Assembly: GCA_016706225.1 (NCBI GenBank)
Contig: JADJKB010000003.1
Coordinates: 434,001 to 498,000, forward strand
Length of the DNA: 64,000 bases
Reading direction: 5' to 3'
DNA from: Myxococcales bacterium
GTDB taxonomy: Bacteria > Myxococcota_A > Polyangia > Polyangiales > Polyangiaceae
Positions 59,404 through 64,000 of this stretch are shown here, piece after piece. A program made the position numbers and the translations under genes. The notes beneath the pieces are model-generated. The model was given only the letters and a program-made list of their open reading frames with translations, had not been told where the DNA came from and did no database searches. Positions within the stretch are counted from its first letter, which is position 1. Each line of letters begins with the position of its first letter.

Positions 59404-60894
59404 ATGCTGGATTCGGATCACTCTCTGCCCGGCGGGGCGGCCGAAGCCCTCGGACGGACCACGCGGACCTTGCGCGTCGATCTCCTGGGAGTGGTGGCGC
59501 CGCATGAGCCACCGGGGCGCGTCGTCCTGGTTTGTTCTACGCTCGCCGCGGCGGGCTCCACCAACGAGGCGAGCCACGGCGAGGCCTTCGAACTCGTGCT
59601 CAGGGACGGCTCGACGGTGCGCGTGGACCTGGAGGATTTTCCGAGTGACGGCCTCTCCGCACCGAAGACGAGCGAGCGGGGAACGTGGCGGCAGGTCGAG
59701 CAGACCGCGCTGGCTAGACCCTTCCGTGGTCGCGGCCCTGGCCCGCATGTGAAGGTCACCGTCGACGGGGCCTGCGTCGCCACCGGCGACGAAGTGTTGG
59801 TGATCGGGATGCCCACCGACGAGCAGCTAGAGGCGGGGGAAGACGCTTACCGGGAACGCCGGATCTTGAGGCTCAGCGAGGTGCGCGCGACCCGCGTGGC
59901 CAAGGGTGCCGCTGCCATCGAACAGGCTCGCGCCGCGGCGAAGCTCGCGAAAACTTCTCGGGAGCGGCCCCGGCGTCGCTTGCCATCGAAGAAGAGCCTC
60001 TTGATCGGCGCGCTGGTGATCATAGTGCTCGCGGCGCTCGGCTCGGCGCTCCTGCGAGACCCCTGGCTCTGGGCTACCTGGGGCGCGGGGCTGTCTTCCG
60101 CCGTCATCTTCGGCTTGTCCGTCAGCCGTGACACCGACAGCCCCGGCGCGCCCGCAGCAGGCGAGACATTTCTGGATATCATCGCGGCCATCCAGCTGTT
60201 CATTGCTCTGGCCATGCTGCTCGGTGCGCACGCCGTGGCGCTCGCGGCGGGCGGCCAGTCCATGGCCGGCATGTCCGCAGCGGCCTTCGCCGTCGCGGGG
60301 ATCCTCGCCTGCCTCGGCGCGGCGCGGGCCACGCGGCAACCCCGACGCCACGCGCGCATCATGCTCGACGCCCCTGCCCACACGGAGACATCGATGGACG
60401 GCGACTGGGAGCGGTTCTGCGGCACCGTCGAAGACCCGACGCCGGTCCGAGTGAGCGGAGTGGCCGCAGCCATGTCCCGCGTGGTGAGCCAGGGGGAAAC
60501 CTCGGTGGTGGTCGACGACACCTTCGTCCTGGTCTCGGACGAGCGCCGCATCGAGGTCGATCCGTCGGACGCGATCTGGAGCTCGACGGCTCGTCGCTCG
60601 GTTCCGATGCTGGAAGATCCGATGGGGCGCGTGCTCGAGGAAATCCCGGTGGGTGCCCGGGCTCTCGTCGTCGGCCGAAAGCGAAACCAGGGTGGCCGAG
60701 CGCGCATCGCCGCGAGTGGTCCTGAGTCGCTGTTCATCTTCGCCGTGCCGGAGCGCGAGGAGCCACTCGACACCCTGCGGCGCTGGCAGGCGAGCGACCG
60801 GCGCAACCAGCGGCTCCAGCTCGCCCTGTGCTGCCTCGCCGTCACGCTAAGTGTGCTGGCCCTTGCGGCCACCCTCCCCCACGCTCCGCGTTGA
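59404..60894 (+). CDS. Membrane protein with duplicated GIDE-like beta domain
   Basis: 496-aa membrane protein of unknown function. Membrane segments lie at about 199-217, 222-237, 258-300 (two) and 470-490. The soluble part before them (TLRVDLLGVVAPHEPPGRVV to RDGSTVRVDLEDFPSD) and the one after (FCGTVEDPTPVRVSGVAAAM to VSDERRIEVDPSDAIW) share a layout: a G-x-V strand, a V/A strand and a closing F-x-LV...VD block. This resembles the GIDE/BAM beta domain of membrane E3 ligase-like proteins, but the identification is tentative. Divergent from lspA. Confidence 0.6.
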   Translation: MLDSDHSLPGGAAEALGRTTRTLRVDLLGVVAPHEPPGRVVLVCSTLAAAGSTNEASHGEAFELVLRDGSTVRVDLEDFPSDGLSAPKTSERGTWRQVEQTALARPFRGRGPGPHVKVTVDGACVATGDEVLVIGMPTDEQLEAGEDAYRERRILRLSEVRATRVAKGAAAIEQARAAAKLAKTSRERPRRRLPSKKSLLIGALVIIVLAALGSALLRDPWLWATWGAGLSSAVIFGLSVSRDTDSPGAPAAGETFLDIIAAIQLFIALAMLLGAHAVALAAGGQSMAGMSAAAFAVAGILACLGAARATRQPRRHARIMLDAPAHTETSMDGDWERFCGTVEDPTPVRVSGVAAAMSRVVSQGETSVVVDDTFVLVSDERRIEVDPSDAIWSSTARRSVPMLEDPMGRVLEEIPVGARALVVGRKRNQGGRARIAASGPESLFIFAVPEREEPLDTLRRWQASDRRNQRLQLALCCLAVTLSVLALAATLPHAPR

Positions 60895-60939
60895 ACGCCT
60901 TCGATTGACGCTGCTGTCGGTAAGCGGCATGAGTGAAAG

Positions 60940-61884
60940 ATGCGGGAGCGCCTCGAGCTCGGTGAGATCTTCGGTGTGCGGCCACTCGGGCGAGCTGCGC
61001 GGGAGGTGGCGCTCACGCTGCGCGGTGATCCTTACACGCCGCCGTCCCGCTTCGGACCGAGCAGCTTGCGTGTTTTCCAACCGCTGCTTGCGCTGTCAAT
61101 GTGGGCGCGACTGCGCCGCAAGGACCGGCGCATTCCCATCTACAACCTGGTGAATCGCACACCCACCCCGACGGATGATGGCTGGTCCGTGCGGGTCACA
61201 CAGGTCGAGGACTTCCGGGGCGGTCGCCTGACGTACGACAGCCACAACGGCACGGACTTCGCGGTGCCGGTCGGCACGCTGGTGGTCGCGCCGGCGGCTG
61301 GGCACGTGGTCCGTGTCTCGAGTGAGTTCAATCGCGGCGGGCTCAAGGTCATGCTCGATCACGGCCGCGGACTGATGACGACCAGCAACCACCTGGCGCG
61401 TGCCTTGGTACGGCCGGGCGACGTCGTGCAACGCGGCGATCCCATCGCCCTCTCCGGCGCGTCGGGCATCGACATGGTGTTCGCGTTTCCCTGGAACGCG
61501 CCGCACGTGCACTTCAACGTGTGGCTCAACGGCGAGACGGCAGATCCGTTTGCCCGGGGTGACGAAGTTCCGCTGTGGCTCGAGGGGAACGAGCCCGGCC
61601 CGGTCGCTCCGGGCGCACCGAGCGAGGCGGTCGAAGCGAGCCCCTGGAGCCAAGACGGCGTGCGGGCGGCCATCGAGAGCTGCCGCGATCACCAGCTCGG
61701 GGTGCAGCTGGGCCGCACCGAACCCTTCGAGCGCCGCGCCGCCGACACGTTGTTCCACCTGCGCTACTACCCAACGCGGTTCACGGGCCACCACTCGCTG
61801 CTCGAGCGAACCTTCCCGCGAGAGCGTCGCCTGAGCCTGCCGTTCTCGTCGCGCGACGCGACGGGCATCGTGTTTCCGGACTGA
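60940..61884 (+). CDS. M23 family metallopeptidase
   Basis: 314-aa LytM/M23 peptidase. The zinc-binding set is complete: His102-x3-Asp106 in SHNGTDFAVPVGTLVVAPAAGHV, and His189-x-His191 in APHVHFNVW. The active-site strand LKVMLDHGRGLMTTSNHL and the QRGDPIALSGASG block match the family. No signal peptide or membrane segment is seen at the N-terminus (MRERLELGEIFGV), which is unusual for an enzyme acting on peptidoglycan, so the start or export path needs care. C-terminal 90 residues are unassigned. Confidence 0.85.
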   Translation: MRERLELGEIFGVRPLGRAAREVALTLRGDPYTPPSRFGPSSLRVFQPLLALSMWARLRRKDRRIPIYNLVNRTPTPTDDGWSVRVTQVEDFRGGRLTYDSHNGTDFAVPVGTLVVAPAAGHVVRVSSEFNRGGLKVMLDHGRGLMTTSNHLARALVRPGDVVQRGDPIALSGASGIDMVFAFPWNAPHVHFNVWLNGETADPFARGDEVPLWLEGNEPGPVAPGAPSEAVEASPWSQDGVRAAIESCRDHQLGVQLGRTEPFERRAADTLFHLRYYPTRFTGHHSLLERTFPRERRLSLPFSSRDATGIVFPD

Positions 61885-62067
61885 GCGATTGCTCGATACG
61901 CGCCCCTCGGCCGGAGGTCGAGTCCTGGGATTACGTGCGCAGTCTTGCCATGATCAGATCACGATCGGCCACTGGGGCCGGAGTGCGAGAACCGGCCGGG
62001 ACCGGCGGCGGCTGTCCTGACCGTGAGGAGCGTCGCGCGGCGTACGCTGTCGTCAACGGAGTGGGAA
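61885..62067. other. Convergent intergenic region, no gene
   Basis: 183 bp between the ends of the M23 gene and the B12-binding radical SAM gene. It contains short GC-rich inverted repeats and the palindrome TGATC-A-GATCA at 61951-61961, but no coding frame, tRNA or clear intrinsic terminator. Confidence 0.5.
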
Positions 62068-63876
62068 CTAGTAGTCAGCCACGACGCGGAGCCGGCCACC
62101 GGCCACCACCGGTGGTTTGGCGGGAGCGTGCAGCTCGTGCTCTCTCCAGATCGCGAAGTCTTCAGGCAGTGGGCCGGGCAAGGTCGGCTGGAGGTTCTTT
62201 TCGAGCAAGAGAAAATCGTGGCGGGCTTCGAGCTCGAGGGGCAGGTTGTGCTCGGGACCCTGCGCTTTGAACCAGGCGCGAGCCCTCTGCACGTTCTCAA
62301 TCAAGACGTCATGCTGCGGGTCTGCCTTTGCCGCTTCCAGGAAACGAGCCTGCATCGTGGGCAGGTCACCGCGTCGGTAGGCGATGCACGCGAGGTAGTT
62401 CAGACCCAAACCCGGGCACGGATGCCCGAGCTCGAGCGCACGCTGGACATGGCGCTCGGCTCCATCCAGATCCCCTTCGTGATAGAGTGCCCCCGCCAGA
62501 TCGAGGTGCGCGGCGTGGTGATCACCCAGGCGCTCGAGGACCGCGCGAAAATCCGCCGTGCTCTCTCGAAAGCCGACGCGGATGCCCTTGTTCTTGGCGA
62601 ACCAGTCGCTCATCAGCTTGGCGTCCGCTGGTGTGGCGTCGAATGGCGTCTTCAGCTCCTGGAAGTCTCCGCTGAAATACGCTTCGCGCTGCAGCCAGCC
62701 GGCCTTCTCGGCGTCGTCGAAGTCGAGCGTTCCGGGGTAGATCGAGAGGCACGAGAACAGGTACTCGTGGGGCCGAGCACGCTCGAGAAATCCGAGCGTC
62801 TCGCGGAAGGTCTCGGCCGTCTCGCCGCGGTTTCCCAGCATCATGTAGAAGCGCACGCGGATGCCGTATTTCTTCGCGAGCTCGCCGGCGTCGATGATCT
62901 CCTGCACGCTGATCTTCTTGTTGATGGCGTCCAAGATCGGTTGTGAGCCACTCTCGACTCCCAGGCTCAAGCGCTGACAGCCGGCGAGACGCATCTCTTT
63001 CAGGAGTTCCTCGCTCAGCACGTCGACGCGTGTGTCGCAGCTCCACAGGAACTGGAGCCCCCGCTGGCGAATGCCCTGACAGATCTGCAGCGCTCGCTTG
63101 CGGTTGGCGGTGAAGGTGTCGTCCTTGATCTGGATCATCTTCACGGGCAAGCGCCCGAGCGCACTCTCGATGGAGTCGAGCACGTAGGGGATGCTCTGCC
63201 CGCGGAACCCCCGACCCCAGCTCGTCTCTGCTCCGCAGAACGTACACTGCCAGGGACAGCCGCGAGACGTCATCACGATGTGGGTGTCGAAGTGCCGATG
63301 CGGCGACTCGAGGCTGTCGAGATCCTTGATGGCCGGGCGGTCGGCTGCCAGCACCGGCTGCTCCGCTTCGCGATACACACTGCCAGCGATACCGCCGAGC
63401 GGCTGTTTTGCCGCGACCCGCGCCAAGATCTCCCGGAACGTGTCCTCGGACTCACCCAGCGTGACCAGATCGATTTCCGGGTGGTGCGCCAACATCTCTC
63501 TTGCGAGAGGCGTGGCGTGCGGGCCGCCCACGACGATCGGAGCTCCGGGACGCAGCTGTTTGAGCAGCCGCGCTACGTACGCGACGCCACGCCGGTTCGC
63601 GGTCCAGCACGACATGCCGTACACATCGGCGTCGAGTTCCCGCAACACCTCTTCGACGCGCGTCCAGGCAAATCCCGAGAGGTTCATCACCTTCACCCGG
63701 TGACCCTCTCGAATGGCCTGAGCGCCGAGTGAAAAGAGTCCGTAGGGCGTCTGGAAGAAATCCGAGTCGAGATCTCCCTCGCGGTAGTCGGCGGGCGGTC
63801 CCTCGCCCTTTGGCGGCGGAGCCTCACCCGGCCGACCGATCTTCCACGGGGGTGGATACAGGAGTGCGATGCGCAT
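62068..63876 (-). CDS. Cobalamin-binding radical SAM protein with C-terminal TPRs
   Basis: 602-aa enzyme. Residues 1-170 form a B12-binding Rossmann domain (MRIALLYPPPW, YGLFSLGAQAIREGHRVKVMNL, VYGMSCWTANR, APIVVGGPHATPLA). The radical SAM core has CPWQCTFC (Cys207, Cys211, Cys214) and later LGVESGSQPILDAINKK. After about residue 450, TPR-like helices (LDLAGALYHEGDLDGAERHVQRALEL in outline) suggest protein interaction. Members methylate or rearrange lipids and peptides; the substrate here is unknown. ATG 63876 is preferred to 63900 because the family starts at MRIALLYPP. Confidence 0.88.
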   Translation of the reverse strand: MRIALLYPPPWKIGRPGEAPPPKGEGPPADYREGDLDSDFFQTPYGLFSLGAQAIREGHRVKVMNLSGFAWTRVEEVLRELDADVYGMSCWTANRRGVAYVARLLKQLRPGAPIVVGGPHATPLAREMLAHHPEIDLVTLGESEDTFREILARVAAKQPLGGIAGSVYREAEQPVLAADRPAIKDLDSLESPHRHFDTHIVMTSRGCPWQCTFCGAETSWGRGFRGQSIPYVLDSIESALGRLPVKMIQIKDDTFTANRKRALQICQGIRQRGLQFLWSCDTRVDVLSEELLKEMRLAGCQRLSLGVESGSQPILDAINKKISVQEIIDAGELAKKYGIRVRFYMMLGNRGETAETFRETLGFLERARPHEYLFSCLSIYPGTLDFDDAEKAGWLQREAYFSGDFQELKTPFDATPADAKLMSDWFAKNKGIRVGFRESTADFRAVLERLGDHHAAHLDLAGALYHEGDLDGAERHVQRALELGHPCPGLGLNYLACIAYRRGDLPTMQARFLEAAKADPQHDVLIENVQRARAWFKAQGPEHNLPLELEARHDFLLLEKNLQPTLPGPLPEDFAIWREHELHAPAKPPVVAGGRLRVVADY

Positions 63877-64000
63877 TTCGTCCCGCTCGCCCCCGAGCAT
63901 AGAGCCGGACCCGCCGAGCGCACACCCCGCCGCGCAAATCTGCAGTTTGTGCCGCTCCGCCCGCGAGCGCGCAGGCGGTCGGCCGGCGCGGCCGTGCTAC
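63877..64000. other. Right edge, no gene recognised
   Basis: 124 bp upstream of the B12-binding radical SAM gene. It is very GC-rich and carries no convincing start of a divergent gene; short open frames lack a ribosome binding site. It probably holds the promoter of the minus-strand gene. Confidence 0.4.

Noticed and set aside
61951..61961. TGATC-A-GATCA palindrome as an operator
   Set aside because: It lies between two convergent genes, where no promoter is expected, and is short enough to be random.

Overview
The window is GC-rich chromosomal DNA from a Myxococcota bacterium, most likely of the class Polyangia (the Sorangium/Polyangium side). The grounds are: three proteins with MYXO-CTERM-like tails (a Cys motif, one membrane segment, an Arg cluster); many lipoproteins with Gly/Ala/Ser/Thr-rich linkers; a ten-repeat 8-cysteine surface protein; an AgmX/PglI-type protein; and tightly overlapping start/stop codons. 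No rRNA, tRNA, CRISPR array, phage or intact transposase gene was seen. Genes fill nearly everything; the only gene-free stretch above 300 bp is 54148-54749.

Layout. 1-6 kb: exported proteins on the minus strand (a partial gene at the edge, the Cys-repeat lipoprotein, and a 1244-aa beta-propeller/di-haem cytochrome fusion). 6-10 kb: lipid genes (PlsC-like acyltransferase, SDR-type reductase, cardiolipin synthase) with the remnant of a YegD/Hsp70-like gene between them. 10-17.6 kb: an AgmX-type lipoprotein, an NAD(P)-binding protein, a decayed GH16 glucanase, a small Pro-rich protein with a CBS protein, a DUF924 protein, and a TonB receptor with a lipoprotein partner. 17.6-26.4 kb: a five-gene minus-strand block (DUF2126 transglutaminase, circularly permuted ATP-grasp, alpha-E, aldo/keto reductase, and an amidotransferase-transglutaminase fusion). 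26.5-31.2 kb: exported proteins including a metzincin-type protease. 31.3-35.5 kb: a TetR / radical SAM / SCP2-E1alpha-E1beta fusion operon with an operator-like palindrome at the tetR start. 35.7-40 kb: a membrane glutaredoxin and a methyltransferase divergent from a dimethylglycine/sarcosine dehydrogenase-type flavoenzyme. 40-52 kb: more envelope lipoproteins, an unusual 672-aa membrane protein with three Cys-rich repeats, a NodB deacetylase, a DsbA-like isomerase, a TPR-PEGA protein and a SplB-like radical SAM protein. 52-54 kb: hflK-hflC. 55-59 kb: lspA with two receiver proteins, a histidine kinase and an NtrC-type activator. 59-64 kb: a membrane protein, an M23 peptidase-like protein and a B12-binding radical SAM protein with TPRs.

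The most unusual non-coding signal is a dispersed repeat of about 203 bp at 39761-39963 and 54216-54573, about 91% identical by hand alignment. The second copy is split by a 156-bp, hairpin-rich insert flanked by a duplicated CTAG, which looks like a nested miniature transposable element. A 57-codon gene for a small exported Lys/Ala/Pro-rich protein with a strong ribosome binding site lies just beyond it. The strongest candidate for an undescribed pathway is the TetR / radical SAM / SCP2-E1 fusion operon.

All calls come from reading the sequence and from family knowledge; no database search was run. Start sites were chosen by ribosome binding sites, signal peptides and overlap with the upstream gene.
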